From Treponema sp. (lineage in GTDB: Bacteria; Spirochaetota; Spirochaetia; Treponematales; Treponemataceae): a stretch of DNA of 64,000 nucleotides. Shown here in pieces: positions 42,819 through 52,801 of this stretch. Within the stretch, counting starts at the first letter, position 1; each line of letters opens with the position of its first letter. The position numbers and the translations under genes are program-made. A model generated the notes under the pieces. It did not search any database. It worked only from the letters and a program-made list of their open reading frames with translations, and was not told where the DNA came from. The stretch is from assembly GCA_017962415.1 (NCBI GenBank), contig JAGCVK010000081.1, positions 25,840-89,839 on the forward strand, given 5' to 3'.

Positions 42819-45428
42819 ATGATGGACATTTTAAATATAAAATCTGAAATTGCAACTAACATATCTAAGGCTTTAAAAATTAAGAAACCTGGAATTCTAA
42901 TCGTTTCTTTGTTTTTTCTGGGCTCGCTTCTTTTGGGACTTTTTCTTGGCTGGTCTGTCTCTGAAACTCGAAATATTATCAATTCTGAATATATAACTGA
43001 TTTTGAAACCGCGTTACCAACAAAATTGCTGGATATAAACGGCGAAATTATCACCGAATTTTCTTCGGACGAAAAGCGCGAAATTATTGCATACCAAAAT
43101 CTTCCACAGCAAATGATTGATGCTTTGATTACCCGCGAAGACCGTGTATTTTTCTCGCACAGCGGTTTTAATCTTAAAGCAATTCTTCGTGGTGTAGTTG
43201 GAATTATTACCCGACGCTCTCTTGGTGGTGGTTCTACCCTCACCCAGCAGATTGCAGGTAGCCTTTACTGCGACCGTTCTGATAAAAAAATCGGACGAAA
43301 AATAAAGGAATTGTGGTGGGCTATTCAAATGGAACGCCGCTATTCAAAAAATGAGATTCTTGAACTTTATCTTAATAAAATCTACTTTGGTGGCGGAACT
43401 TACGGTGTAAACGCTGCATCAAAATACTATTTTGGGCATGGAGCAACAGAAATCACTCCTGCTGAAGCTGCAATTCTTGTTATTCAGCTTTCAAACCCGG
43501 CTTTTTATAATCCTTTTGATCATCCAAACCGCGCAATGGAACGCCAAAAAACGGTTCTTAATTCAATGGTAAGTGCAGGCTTTATCACAAAAGCGCAGGC
43601 CGATGAATCATTTGAAGATTATTGGGCAAATTTTGATTATACAAGAACTTCAACTTCTGCTTATATGATGCGCGACGATAAAGCTCCGTGGTTTTCGGAA
43701 TATGTTCGCCGCGAACTTTCTGGTATGATTTACGGTTCAGATGATATTTATACTTCTGGTTTTACAGTAAATACAACCTTAAATCTTGCACATCAGCAGA
43801 TTGCGCAGGAAGTAATGGAAAAATATATAGAAGACGCAAACCGCCGCTACAAACGAGAGCATTCTTCTAAAACCGGAGTTGCAACAAACATTTATGTTCC
43901 AATGACAGAAATGCTTGCACTTCTTTTTGATATTCCTGAACTCAAAGTAAGCGAACAGCGAACTGAAATTGTTGCAAACAACACTTATGTATCACAGATA
44001 AATCCTGTTTTGGACATTGTTTCTCTTATGACAGGAACTGAAAGACTTAAAGTTAATATTGTAAACCGCGCAACTGCGCTTGCAAAGCAAAATGAAGAAA
44101 AAACAACTATCGAAGGTACAATGATTGCCCTCGATCATTCAAACGGCTATATTGATGCCCTTGTTGGCGGAAGCAAATTTGATTCTGATAATCAGTTTAT
44201 CCGTGCAACTCAGGCAAAAGTTCAGCCGGGTTCTACATTCAAGCCGCTTTATTATTCAGCTGCAATTGATTCACGAAAATTTACTGCAACAACACAAATT
44301 TCCGACAGTATGGTTGTATTCCATACCGCAGACGGAAAACCTTACATTCCGCTCAACTTTAAAGGTGAATGGGAAGGAAACGTTTCGCTTTGGTACGCAC
44401 TTACACGTTCTATGAACGTTCCGTCGCTCAAGATTTTGGACGGAATTGGATTTGACGCTGCAATTAATCGTGCATCAGCACTTTTGGGAATTCCTAAAAA
44501 CGAACTGGAATCCCGCAGTTTTGTTCCAGTATATCCGCTTGGACTTGGTGTTTGTTCTGTTCGCCCAATTGAAATGGCTCGCGCTTACGCTATTTTTGCA
44601 AATGGCGGAAAAGAAATTACACCAATGGCAATTCGCACCGTTGAAGATAAAAACGGAAACGTAATTTTAACACCAGAACTTGACATCCGAAAAGCTCAGT
44701 CTGCAAAAGGTGATTCAATTCAAGTTATTTCACCGCAGACTTCTTTTGTAATGATAAAGCTGCTTGAGCAGACAGTAAATAACGGCGGTACTTTGGGAGC
44801 CCAAAAATGGCACTTTGATTACCGTGATGCAAATGGCAACCGCTACACAATGCCAGCCGGCGGTAAAACTGGTACAACACAGAACTGGGCCGATGCATGG
44901 ACTTGCGGTATTACACCTTATTATGCAGCAGCTTTCTGGTTTGGATTTGATAAGCCAGGTCAATCACTTGGTTTGAACATCACAGGTGCAACTCTTGCCG
45001 GTTTTGCCTGGGGTGAATATTTTGATAAAGTTCATGCTGATTTACCTTACAAAAACTGGGTAAAACCTTTGGACGGCGTAATTCAATGTACAGTCTGTGC
45101 AGATAGCGGCCAGATTCTTACAGAATCTTGTGAACATTCTACAACACAATGGTATTTGGAAGGAACTCAGCCAACAGAAATTTGTCCTATTCATTCAACT
45201 TCATCAAATTCAGTAATTTCACTAATTCGTCTTGAACGAGAAATGTACAAGTCTGGACAAAGAATGAATCTTACAAATATCGATAAAACTCCACTTTCTT
45301 ATGATTTGAAAGCTCCTCTTGCTACAGGAGAATCTTCAGATGATGAGGAAGACGAAACTGAAGAAGATAGCAAAACTAAAAAGGGAAATACTTCTTCAAA
45401 AGTTGACTATAGCGATTTGATGGAATAA
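42819..45428 (+). CDS. Bifunctional penicillin-binding protein 1A
   Basis: Class A PBP, 869 residues. One N-terminal TM (ILIVSLFFLGSLLLGLFLGW); GT51 glycosyltransferase with the catalytic Glu in ALITREDRVFFSHSGF, then LGGGSTLTQQIAGSLYCD and NKIYFGGGTYGVNAAS. The transpeptidase has SxxK in PGSTFKPLYYSAA near 470, the SxN motif SMN, and KTGTTQNWADAW near 685. A disordered acidic tail (ESSDDEEDETEED) ends it. The ATG is doubled (42819/42822). It is followed by a ParB-domain protein with its own SD. Confidence 0.94.
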   Translation: MMDILNIKSEIATNISKALKIKKPGILIVSLFFLGSLLLGLFLGWSVSETRNIINSEYITDFETALPTKLLDINGEIITEFSSDEKREIIAYQNLPQQMIDALITREDRVFFSHSGFNLKAILRGVVGIITRRSLGGGSTLTQQIAGSLYCDRSDKKIGRKIKELWWAIQMERRYSKNEILELYLNKIYFGGGTYGVNAASKYYFGHGATEITPAEAAILVIQLSNPAFYNPFDHPNRAMERQKTVLNSMVSAGFITKAQADESFEDYWANFDYTRTSTSAYMMRDDKAPWFSEYVRRELSGMIYGSDDIYTSGFTVNTTLNLAHQQIAQEVMEKYIEDANRRYKREHSSKTGVATNIYVPMTEMLALLFDIPELKVSEQRTEIVANNTYVSQINPVLDIVSLMTGTERLKVNIVNRATALAKQNEEKTTIEGTMIALDHSNGYIDALVGGSKFDSDNQFIRATQAKVQPGSTFKPLYYSAAIDSRKFTATTQISDSMVVFHTADGKPYIPLNFKGEWEGNVSLWYALTRSMNVPSLKILDGIGFDAAINRASALLGIPKNELESRSFVPVYPLGLGVCSVRPIEMARAYAIFANGGKEITPMAIRTVEDKNGNVILTPELDIRKAQSAKGDSIQVISPQTSFVMIKLLEQTVNNGGTLGAQKWHFDYRDANGNRYTMPAGGKTGTTQNWADAWTCGITPYYAAAFWFGFDKPGQSLGLNITGATLAGFAWGEYFDKVHADLPYKNWVKPLDGVIQCTVCADSGQILTESCEHSTTQWYLEGTQPTEICPIHSTSSNSVISLIRLEREMYKSGQRMNLTNIDKTPLSYDLKAPLATGESSDDEEDETEEDSKTKKGNTSSKVDYSDLME

Positions 45429-45460
45429 AATTGCTCAATAACTAAACGGGAGTTACTCTT

Positions 45461-45859
45461 ATGCTTGTACAGATTAAAGATATAAAAATCAAAAAACGAG
45501 TGCGAAAAGATCTTGGAAATCTTGAAGATTTAAAAGACAGTCTTCGTACTTACGGCCTTTTAAATCCAATTACATTAAACAGCCGTTACGAGCTGATTGC
45601 TGGAGAACGAAGACTTCAGGCTGCAACACAACTTGGCTGGACAAGCATAAACGCAAATATCCTCGATAATATTTCTGAAGTAGACCAGCTCGAAATGGAA
45701 ATCGAAGAAAATAATCAGCGAAAAGAATTTACCGATTCTGAACTTATGGAAGGCTACAAACGCTTGCAGCGGCTCAGAAATCCAAATATTTTCTATAAGA
45801 TTTTTCTTTTCTTTAAACATCTTTTTCAAAAGATTTCAGATTTTTTTCGCAAAAAATAA
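45461..45859 (+). CDS. ParB N-terminal (CTPase) domain protein with amphipathic membrane tail
   Basis: 132 residues. LKDSLRTYGLLNPITL and ELIAGERRLQAATQLGW are the ParB/Srx boxes (GERR is the CTP-binding arginine motif), and VDQLEMEIEENNQRKEFTDSE completes box III. The HTH DNA-binding and dimerisation domains of chromosomal ParB are absent; instead the last ~25 residues (FYKIFLFFKHLFQKISDFF) form an amphipathic aromatic/basic helix suited to membrane association. GGGAG precedes the ATG. It is translated right behind PBP1A, so a wall- or membrane-linked function is possible; this is not canonical ParB. Confidence 0.75.
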   Translation: MLVQIKDIKIKKRVRKDLGNLEDLKDSLRTYGLLNPITLNSRYELIAGERRLQAATQLGWTSINANILDNISEVDQLEMEIEENNQRKEFTDSELMEGYKRLQRLRNPNIFYKIFLFFKHLFQKISDFFRKK

Positions 45860-45877
45860 ACGCAAACAGGAATAATT

Positions 45878-46420
45878 ATGAAATTTCACACAAAAACTAT
45901 TTGTACTTTTTTTGTTGTAATTTTTGTTTTTATCTCAAAAGGATTTTCAACTGGAGCTGGAATTCAAGCAGGAATTGTGCCCGGAGTTTTGATAAATAAA
46001 GATGAAGTTCCGTCTCACAAACTAACCACAGTTTTGACAGGAACAATAAAGTCTGGCCGGCTTCCGCTTGTTGTAGGCTTTGGCTTTGAAGCAGGACAAA
46101 CACTAACAGATTTTTCGTACGGAATCAAAGGCTTTTGTGATTATTGGTTAATCGAAAATCAACTGCAAAACACCTGGAATTTTTTCAGCGGACTTGGCTT
46201 TTCAGGCTCAATTCAAACTTACGATTTTCAAGACTTTAATTTTGAAGTGAGCGCAAGAGCTTTTGTTGGAATGAACTGGCTTTTTTATGATCATTTTTTA
46301 GAATTTTATGTTCAGCAAAATATTGCGCCAACTTATATAAAGTCCACAAATGATTTGGTACAAAAAAATAATTATCTGATTAATTTTCCGTTTGAAGCGG
46401 GCCTTAGAATGCACTATTAA
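45878..46420 (+). CDS. Putative outer-membrane beta-barrel protein
   Basis: 180 residues. Signal peptide TICTFFVVIFVFISKGFS, then alternating strands rich in Gly/aromatic residues (LPLVVGFGFEAGQTL, SGLGFSGSIQTYDF, FLEFYVQQNIAPTYI) ending with FEAGLRMHY, an aromatic C-terminus typical of outer-membrane proteins. No family is recognised. AGGAATA precedes the ATG, 18 bp after the ParB-domain gene; it converges on rlmJ with a 17-bp overlap. Confidence 0.6.
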   Translation: MKFHTKTICTFFVVIFVFISKGFSTGAGIQAGIVPGVLINKDEVPSHKLTTVLTGTIKSGRLPLVVGFGFEAGQTLTDFSYGIKGFCDYWLIENQLQNTWNFFSGLGFSGSIQTYDFQDFNFEVSARAFVGMNWLFYDHFLEFYVQQNIAPTYIKSTNDLVQKNNYLINFPFEAGLRMHY

Positions 46421-47312
46421 TAAATTCAATAGTTTTTTGAGTTTCTTCTTGAAGTTTCCAAGGCGCATTTAAAACAAGCATTCCGCTGCCATAAAGTCGC
46501 GGCGGATTTTTTCCATTACTTTCGCGAAATTCCTGCAAAGAAACTTCTTTATGCAAAGATTTATCAAAAACTTCAAGCCGCAAATCTGCAATTTCAATAT
46601 TTTGATTTAAGGCGCGCGCGCTTTCGCAAATCTGGTCGAGCATAGCTTCAATTTCGCCCTCGCGATGAGCAAGCAGCGGATACCAAAGCATAATAATTCC
46701 GTTCGACCATTTTTTGTGAACCGCAATAATCGTTTGCGCCGCAAGAGAATAATCTTCTTTTTCTTCGTAACTTGGATCAATTAAAACTGCTCCGCGCTTT
46801 GTTTGCGGCGGAGTAAGAGCCTTTAACATTTCCCAGCCATTGCGATTATGAACTTGAATTGCAGGCTCAGCTTCATTTTTAAAAACAGGAGTTTTCATAT
46901 TTGCGCGAAGATTTTCAAATTCCGTATGATGTAATTCAGAAAGAATCAGAACATCATTTTTGCGCATAAGCCTTCGCTCAATTTCAGGCGAGCCTGGATA
47001 ACAAAGTTTTTCGATATACGGTTTTACAAAATCAATATAAGCTTTAAAAGCTTCTGGAATATTTGAAGTGTTTTTACAATTATCATTTTGATTATTTTGA
47101 TTTTCAAAAAAACGCGAAATACCTTTTTGCGCTTCGCCAGTTTTTATACTTCGTGAATCAGTTAAATCATAAAAACCACTTCCGCTGTGAGTATCAAAAA
47201 AAGTATAAGGCTTGTCTTTTTTATTTAAAGAATTAAGAACTTGCAGCAAAACAGAATGTTTTAAAAGATCTGCATGATTTCCTGCGTGAAAAATGTGCTG
47301 ATATGAAAGCAT
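46404..47312 (-). CDS. rlmJ: 23S rRNA (adenine2030-N6)-methyltransferase
   Basis: LSYQHIFHAGNHADLLKHSV is the invariant RlmJ N-terminus; FFDTHSGSGFYDL is the SAM motif; LIDPSYEEKEDY contains the catalytic (D/N)PPY-type motif as DPSY. About 302 residues. The ATG at 47312 starts the standard family sequence; an upstream start at 47327 lies before the predicted transcription start. An extended -10 (TGATATTAT) ends 5 nt before the ATG. Confidence 0.92.
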   Translation of the reverse strand: MLSYQHIFHAGNHADLLKHSVLLQVLNSLNKKDKPYTFFDTHSGSGFYDLTDSRSIKTGEAQKGISRFFENQNNQNDNCKNTSNIPEAFKAYIDFVKPYIEKLCYPGSPEIERRLMRKNDVLILSELHHTEFENLRANMKTPVFKNEAEPAIQVHNRNGWEMLKALTPPQTKRGAVLIDPSYEEKEDYSLAAQTIIAVHKKWSNGIIMLWYPLLAHREGEIEAMLDQICESARALNQNIEIADLRLEVFDKSLHKEVSLQEFRESNGKNPPRLYGSGMLVLNAPWKLQEETQKTIEFINSAF

Positions 47313-47317
47313 ACAGT

Positions 47318-47361
47318 ATAATATCACAAATATTGAGAAAAAAGAAGAGAAGGTCTATAAT
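47318..47361. promoter_or_regulatory. Overlapping divergent leaderless promoters (rlmJ / epimerase)
   Basis: Rightward: TTGAGA (47333-47338), 17-nt spacer, TATAAT (47356-47361), 6 nt to ATG 47368. Leftward: TGATATTAT with -10 at 47323-47318, 5 nt to ATG 47312. The two ATGs are only 55 bp apart and the promoters share DNA, so they likely interfere. Confidence 0.65.
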
Positions 47362-47367
47362 TGGCTT

Positions 47368-48261
47368 ATGATAATCAAAATTGAAAATACTGCCTTTTGT
47401 GCAGAAATTGACACAAAAGGTGCTGAACTTCAGAACCTTATTCGTAAATCCGACAAAATGGACGTAATCTGGCATGGCGACCAATCGGTTTGGAAAAACC
47501 ATGCGCCGATTCTTTTTCCATTTGTAGCGCGCTGCCTTGACGGCTACTTTATGATTGAAGGAAAAAAGTGCGAATATACAAAAAATCACGGATTTGCACG
47601 AGACCTTGAGCACAAGTTGATTGAAAAAACAGACGATAGTGCTGTTTTTGAACTCACTCAAAGTGATGATACGCTTTTTCGCTTTCCATTCGATTTTTGC
47701 CTTAGAACAGAATATAAACTTACAGAAAAAGGCATTAACTGGAAAATGTCTGTAAAAAATACTGGTACAAAGCCTTTTTATTTTGGCATTGGAACTCACG
47801 CGGCTTTTGATTTTAACGGCGCAAATGCAAACGATTTTGTAGTTGAATTTGAAAAGAAAGACGCTCTCACGGCCGTTGTTTGCAATGAGAACGGATACCT
47901 TGCCGCAGGCCTGGACAAAAAATCACTTGTTACAAAACCTTATTGCGAGCAAGACAACGGATTTGTTCCTGTTACAGATTCAGGCTTTGGCAACGGACAC
48001 CTTTTTTTGAACAACGAAAGTTCTTGGGTTGGACTCAAAAACAAGAAAAATGGTACAACAATCAAAATCGGAACAAAAGGCTTTCCTTACATTATGATTT
48101 GGCAAAACACAGCTGGCACTCCGCAGTTTGTATGTATTGAACCTTGGCACGGGCTTCCTGATTCTGAAAACACAGATCATATTTGGGAAAACAAAATTGG
48201 AATGAACAAACTTGAAGCACAAAAAGAATTTGCTTGTGAACAAAATATTTGGATTGATTAA
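47368..48261 (+). CDS. Aldose 1-epimerase family protein (LacX-like)
   Basis: 297 residues, galactose-mutarotase beta-sandwich. IDTKGAELQNLIRK, HAPILFPFVARC, TKNHGFARDL (catalytic His) and FGIGTHAAFDF (second His near 150) are conserved, and WHGLPDSENTDH is the C-terminal motif with EPW before it. Catalyses anomer interconversion of free aldoses. No SD; transcription is predicted to start at the ATG. Confidence 0.88.
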   Translation: MIIKIENTAFCAEIDTKGAELQNLIRKSDKMDVIWHGDQSVWKNHAPILFPFVARCLDGYFMIEGKKCEYTKNHGFARDLEHKLIEKTDDSAVFELTQSDDTLFRFPFDFCLRTEYKLTEKGINWKMSVKNTGTKPFYFGIGTHAAFDFNGANANDFVVEFEKKDALTAVVCNENGYLAAGLDKKSLVTKPYCEQDNGFVPVTDSGFGNGHLFLNNESSWVGLKNKKNGTTIKIGTKGFPYIMIWQNTAGTPQFVCIEPWHGLPDSENTDHIWENKIGMNKLEAQKEFACEQNIWID

Positions 48262-48323
48262 ATCAAATAATGACTTTTACGCCATTTTTTGATTAACGCA
48301 TTTTTGCTTTGCAGAAATTGCTC
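48261..48323. repeat. Intergenic palindrome (family copy H)
   Basis: AATCAAATAATG (48261-48272) pairs with CATTTTTTGATT (48283-48294), followed by ACGCATTTTTGC...GCAGAAATTGCTC (to 48323). It lies between convergent genes. Confidence 0.7.
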
Positions 48324-48330
48324 ACAAAAA

Positions 48331-48420
48331 AAAGAACGCCTGCGCAAATGTAAAGTGAACCTCAAAAGTTGAAGACTTTTTTTGAAGTACACTTTTCCAC
48401 CGCGCAGGCGTTTTCTTATT
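48331..48420. terminator. Bidirectional terminator, epimerase / clpB
   Basis: AACGCCTGCGC (48335-48345) / GCGCAGGCGTT (48402-48412) 11/11, with inner GTAAAGTG and TCAAAAG arms pairing to CACTTTTC and CTTTTTTTGA. A-rich on the left, so a T8 tract follows on the minus strand. Confidence 0.8.
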
Positions 48421-48448
48421 TGTATCTTTTTTTTACAAGATAAAAAAT

Positions 48449-51055
48449 CTAATTTGTAAAAATCAACTTGTCGTCTTTTGAGCTGATTTTGATTGAATCG
48501 CCTTCTTTTATGTTTCCGGCCAAAAGCTCGCGGGCAAGCGTATTTTCAACATAAGTTTGAATTGCACGCTTTACAGGTCTTGCTCCCATTGCAGGATCGT
48601 AACCTTTTTCACAAAGGAAGTCCATTGCACTCTGCTCAAAATCCAGCGTAATTTTTCTGTCGCTAAGGCGGCTTTGAACACGCTCAAGCTGAAGTTTTAT
48701 AATAGAAGCAATGTGCTCTTTTCCAAGTTGCTGGAACATCACAATTTCATCAATTCGATTCAAAAATTCCGGCCGGAACGTCTGGCGCAAAAGCACGTTA
48801 ATTTTGTCTTTTACTGAATCAAGTGAGTTATCTCCCTGAGAATCGCCATTTTGATTTGCCGCTTCAAGAATCAAATCGCTGCCAAGATTGCTTGTCATTA
48901 TGATAATTGTATTCTTAAAGTCTACAACGCGGCCCTGCCCGTCTGTAAGGCGGCCGTCATCAAGCACCTGCAAAAGTACATTAAAAACGTCTGGGTGAGC
49001 TTTTTCAACTTCATCAAACAAAATTACGCTGTAAGGTCGGCGGCGAACGGCTTCTGTAAGCTGGCCACCTTCATCATATCCAACGTATCCTGGTGGCGCT
49101 CCAATAAGACGAGTGACACTAAATTTTTCCATATACTCACTCATATCAATTCGTGTAAGTGCCTTTTCATCGTTGAACAAAAAATCTGCAAGCGTTTTTG
49201 CAAGTTCGGTTTTTCCAACTCCTGTTGGGCCAATGAACATAAAACTTCCAAGCGGACGATTTGGATCGTTCAAACCACTTCGGTTACGGCGGATTGCATC
49301 GCTTACAACATTTACAGCTTCATTCTGACCAACAACGCGGCGGTGCAAAACATTTTCAAGCTCAAGATATTTTTGCTTTTCGCCGGTCATCATTTTGCTA
49401 ACCGGAATTCCGCTCCAGGAGCTTACAACCTTCGCAATATCTTCTTCAGTAACGCTCTGGCGCAATAAAGATTCACGGCCGCCTTCTGCGCGCTCTTTTT
49501 CGGCTGCAAGGGCAACTTCCAGTTCTTTTTGCATGGCCGGAATTGTGCTATATTTCAATTCAGCAGCTTTTTCAAGATTACCTTCGCGGGTAAACTTTTC
49601 TTCTTCAAAGCGAGCCTGCTCGAGCTGCTCTTTGATTTTTCGAGATTTATCGATGCTGTCCTTTTCATTTTGCCATTGAAGTTTCATCGCATCTCGTTTG
49701 CCTGTAATTTCAGAAAGCTCTTTTTCGAGTTTAGCAAGACGCTCTTTACTTGCGCTGTCTGATTCTTTACTCAAAGACTGCTTTTCAATTTGCAACTGAA
49801 GCATTTTGCGTTCAACCTGATCTAGTTCTGTCGGCTGGCTTTCAATTTCCATTTTCAAGCGGCTTGCCGCTTCATCTACAAGGTCAATTGCTTTATCAGG
49901 TAAAAATCGCGAAGTTATATAACGATTACTAAGCGTTGCCGCTGCAACAAGAGCTTCATCTTCTATTCTAACACCATGATGAATTTCGTACTTCTCTCGA
50001 AGACCGCGCAAAATCGCAATTGTATCTTCTACTGTTGGCTCGGCACAATAAACCTGCTGAAAACGTCGTTCAAGCGCAGCATCTTTTTCAATGTATTTGC
50101 GATATTCATCAAGGGTTGTAGCACCAATGGCTCTAAGTTCACCGCGTGCAAGTGCAGGCTTTAAAAGATTACTTGCGTCCATACTGCCTTCAGACGCTCC
50201 AGCTCCAACAAGTGTATGCAATTCATCAATAAATAAGATTATCTGACCTTCACTCTTGGTAACTTCTGTAATCAAAGCCTTAAGACGCTCTTCAAACTCG
50301 CCGCGGAATTTTGCTCCGGCAACGAGAGAACCCAAATCAAGCGCTAAAAGTCTTTTATTTTTCAGGCTTTCTGGAACATCACCGCTTGCAATTCGGCGGG
50401 CAAGGCCTTCTACAATTGCAGTTTTACCAACGCCAGGTTCGCCGATAATAACAGGGTTATTTTTTGTGCGTCGGCAAAGAACCTGCATAACGCGGCGAAT
50501 TTCTTCATCGCGGCCAATTACCGGGTCAATTTTATCCTGGCGGGCTGCGGCTGTAAGATCGCGGCAATATTTTTCAAGGCTGCGCGTTTTTGCTTCAGGA
50601 TCATTTGAATCAACTGTCTGATTTCCTCGAACTGATTTTAAGGCTTCAAAAACAGCTTTATGATTTATTCCATATTTGCGAAGTAAATCGCCAGTTTTAT
50701 CATCTGCTTCGCTCATTGCAAGCAGAATATGTTCTGTAGAAAGATACTGATCGTGCAAAGCGCTCATTTCTTTTTCGGCCTTTGCAAGAACCTTTTGCAT
50801 AGGACCAGAAAAATAAAGCTGCACAGCGCCGGAAACTCTAGGATTTGAAGAAATTAATTCTCTGAGTTTTTTTATAAGTTCTATAGCAGGAACACCGATT
50901 CGTTCTACAATAGGAGCAATAAGCCCGTCTTGCTGCTCTAAAAGAGCCATAAGAACGTGTTCAGTTCCAATTTCGGAGTTATCATTTTTGTTGGCAATTG
51001 AAGAAGCCTCTTGCAAAGCTTCCTGTGTTTTGATTGTAAAATTTTCGTAATTCAT
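48449..51055 (-). CDS. clpB: ATP-dependent disaggregase ClpB
   Basis: 868 residues. N-terminal Clp_N pair; NBD1 Walker [14 protein letters not shown] near residue 205; the ~130-residue coiled-coil M domain ([41 protein letters not shown]) that distinguishes ClpB from ClpA/C; NBD2 Walker [15 protein letters not shown] near 605; [26 protein letters not shown] signature. Works with DnaK on aggregates. The ATG at 51055 is preceded by AAGGTGA; three further in-frame starts lie upstream (51061, 51064, 51070). Confidence 0.96.
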   Translation of the reverse strand: MNYENFTIKTQEALQEASSIANKNDNSEIGTEHVLMALLEQQDGLIAPIVERIGVPAIELIKKLRELISSNPRVSGAVQLYFSGPMQKVLAKAEKEMSALHDQYLSTEHILLAMSEADDKTGDLLRKYGINHKAVFEALKSVRGNQTVDSNDPEAKTRSLEKYCRDLTAAARQDKIDPVIGRDEEIRRVMQVLCRRTKNNPVIIGEPGVGKTAIVEGLARRIASGDVPESLKNKRLLALDLGSLVAGAKFRGEFEERLKALITEVTKSEGQIILFIDELHTLVGAGASEGSMDASNLLKPALARGELRAIGATTLDEYRKYIEKDAALERRFQQVYCAEPTVEDTIAILRGLREKYEIHHGVRIEDEALVAAATLSNRYITSRFLPDKAIDLVDEAASRLKMEIESQPTELDQVERKMLQLQIEKQSLSKESDSASKERLAKLEKELSEITGKRDAMKLQWQNEKDSIDKSRKIKEQLEQARFEEEKFTREGNLEKAAELKYSTIPAMQKELEVALAAEKERAEGGRESLLRQSVTEEDIAKVVSSWSGIPVSKMMTGEKQKYLELENVLHRRVVGQNEAVNVVSDAIRRNRSGLNDPNRPLGSFMFIGPTGVGKTELAKTLADFLFNDEKALTRIDMSEYMEKFSVTRLIGAPPGYVGYDEGGQLTEAVRRRPYSVILFDEVEKAHPDVFNVLLQVLDDGRLTDGQGRVVDFKNTIIIMTSNLGSDLILEAANQNGDSQGDNSLDSVKDKINVLLRQTFRPEFLNRIDEIVMFQQLGKEHIASIIKLQLERVQSRLSDRKITLDFEQSAMDFLCEKGYDPAMGARPVKRAIQTYVENTLARELLAGNIKEGDSIKISSKDDKLIFTN

Positions 51056-51120
51056 AAACATCACCTTCAATTATAAAATAATAACGAAAATGATGAAAAT
51101 CAAGAAAAATTAAAACGCAT

Positions 51121-51182
51121 ATCAAAAAATGGCGCTTACGAAACTGTTTGATTTAGCACTTTTTGGGAAGCAAAAATGCATT
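51121..51182. repeat. Intergenic palindrome (family copy I)
   Basis: ATCAAAAAATG (51121-51131) and CTGTTTGAT (51144-51152) flank a short loop, followed by AGCACTTTTTGGGAAGCAAAAATGC (51155-51179). It lies between the clpB start and the end of the next gene. Confidence 0.65.
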
Positions 51183-51214
51183 AATTCAAAAATATTGATT
51201 GCGATATTTTTGAA

Positions 51215-52390
51215 TTAAAACTCGCCTTCTTCGATGTGACCAAATTCACACAAAACCTTTGCGAGAGTTGCGTGTTCAATCTGCTCGAGAGTATTTCCGT
51301 TTCTTTTATAAAGTTTGATTTCGCCAGTTCCAGTTCCGCCTTCAAGCAAACTCAAAATCTTTCGGTTGCCTTCTGGCAATTCCAGCGTTCGATTATTAAG
51401 CTCTTTGATTTTGCAGAAAACATCAACATCAATTACCCAAAGTTTGCTGTTTATGCTTACAGACCAATGCAAAAGATTTTCTTCTGGATTTTCAGCTTCG
51501 GGCATTTGAGAACAATCCCAAACAACAGAAAACTGTCTTTTTCCGGCATCGGCGCAAAAATCAATATCAATATCTTCAAAATTTCCAACAAAAGAAACTC
51601 TATTATCAAAAATTCCTGTAATTGCAAACGAAGAATCTAAAAGGGTTTTTCCTGAAATCACACTTGTGCAGTTTGCAGCCGAAACATGAAAATAAGGTTC
51701 CGGTATAGATTTTCCCCAAAAGCGTTCTGTATAACCTCTACAGCGGCGTGGATCAACTGCATATTCTTTGCCATTAAAATGAATGTTTCCAGAAAATTCA
51801 GTTTGAAGACCAAGCGGAAACCAGCGGAAAGAATCTGATTTGTAGCCGATTTTATAATTCTTTTTAATCTTGTAAGTAAGCTCCCATTTTGCATATCCAA
51901 AATCACAAAGATATTCCGGGTGCGCGCTATTATCAGCTTCAGAAATATTTAAAAAACCGCCGATTTTATTTTCATTAAAATATTTATTATCAACAATGAT
52001 TTCAAAAGGCTTAAGATTAAAAGAAACATTTTTTACAGGATAATAACTGCAAAGCTGTTTTCCGTCACTTCCAAAAGTGCCAATTCTAACAGCACAATAT
52101 GAAGGCTGAACAATATCTTCTGTATTTATTGATTTTGCAGAATCTGTGCCCGCAAGAGCGTACTGTAAATCATCTGCAGAAATTTTTACTCTTGGTTTGT
52201 AGCCCAAAAGAACTTCATCTTGAGACACCCAGGAATTGAGCATTTCAAATTCTATATAGAACATTTGTTCTGAACCGGTAACCGTATTAATGGCATTAAA
52301 GACAAATCGCCAGTTATTTATGCCGATTTTCTTTTTAGCACCGGTCATTCCAAATTTATAATCATTAGCTAATTTAGTTCCTGATTTCAT
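51215..52390 (-). CDS. Tocopherol-cyclase-like (lipocalin-fold) protein, function unknown
   Basis: 391 residues, no signal peptide. GYTERFWGKSIPEPYFHVSAANC near residue 220 resembles the EKNWGxxFPxxWxWxQ signature of the tocopherol cyclase family; FGYAKWELTYKIKK and NIHFNGKEYAVDPRRCRGY support the two-lobed lipocalin-like layout. An anaerobic spirochaete is not expected to make tocopherol, so it probably acts on another lipophilic compound. AAAGG lies 11 nt before the ATG. The assignment is by motif only. Confidence 0.55.
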   Translation of the reverse strand: MKSGTKLANDYKFGMTGAKKKIGINNWRFVFNAINTVTGSEQMFYIEFEMLNSWVSQDEVLLGYKPRVKISADDLQYALAGTDSAKSINTEDIVQPSYCAVRIGTFGSDGKQLCSYYPVKNVSFNLKPFEIIVDNKYFNENKIGGFLNISEADNSAHPEYLCDFGYAKWELTYKIKKNYKIGYKSDSFRWFPLGLQTEFSGNIHFNGKEYAVDPRRCRGYTERFWGKSIPEPYFHVSAANCTSVISGKTLLDSSFAITGIFDNRVSFVGNFEDIDIDFCADAGKRQFSVVWDCSQMPEAENPEENLLHWSVSINSKLWVIDVDVFCKIKELNNRTLELPEGNRKILSLLEGGTGTGEIKLYKRNGNTLEQIEHATLAKVLCEFGHIEEGEF

Positions 52391-52454
52391 ATTAATTCAA
52401 CCTTTATACTCTTTTATTTTCGACATTTTAGAAAAAAATCTTAATGTCAAAGCA

Positions 52455-52500
52455 TAAAAAAAGCCGTCTGAAGTAGCTCTTTCTCCGACAGCTTTTTATT
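52455..52500 (-). terminator. Terminator after the 72-aa gene
   Basis: On the minus strand, AAAAAGCTGTC pairs with GACGGCTTTTT (one G-U) at 52497-52487 / 52468-52458, followed by T7. Confidence 0.75.
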
Positions 52501-52540
52501 ATAAAAATCAAGATACTTTTTTATATTTTAGGCAAAACTG

Positions 52541-52759
52541 TTATTTGAACAATTTATCAATTGATTTGTTCAATTCCTTTTGTTCCTCAGGAAAATTGTC
52601 GTTAAGATATTCAAAACACTCAACGGCTGCGCGCTGTGCATGCTCATACCAGATTTCATACAATTCTCCCTTAAGTTCTCCGCCAGGAAATGGCGCACCT
52701 TGAACATCAGAAACTAAATCTCTAAGCATGTTTATGCACTGTTTTGTTTTTTTATCCAT
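52541..52759 (-). CDS. Small hypothetical protein
   Basis: 72 residues from ATG 52759, with AGGAG about 10 nt upstream; an in-frame TTG at 52765 is less likely. Helical and charged (INMLRDLVSDVQGAPFPGGELKGELYEIWYEHAQR), no membrane segment. The tail FPEEQKELNKSIDKLFK suggests an amphipathic helix. No family was recognised; it is followed by its own terminator and lies 36 bp after the M16 protease. Confidence 0.6.
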   Translation of the reverse strand: MDKKTKQCINMLRDLVSDVQGAPFPGGELKGELYEIWYEHAQRAAVECFEYLNDNFPEEQKELNKSIDKLFK

Positions 52760-52801
52760 AAACAATCAACTCCTATACTTTATGGAATCTAATCTAGTTA
52801 A

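Noticed and set aside
48851..49468. 205-codon plus-strand open frame opposite clpB
   Set aside because: Antisense to the conserved NBD2 of ClpB; no independent motif or SD.
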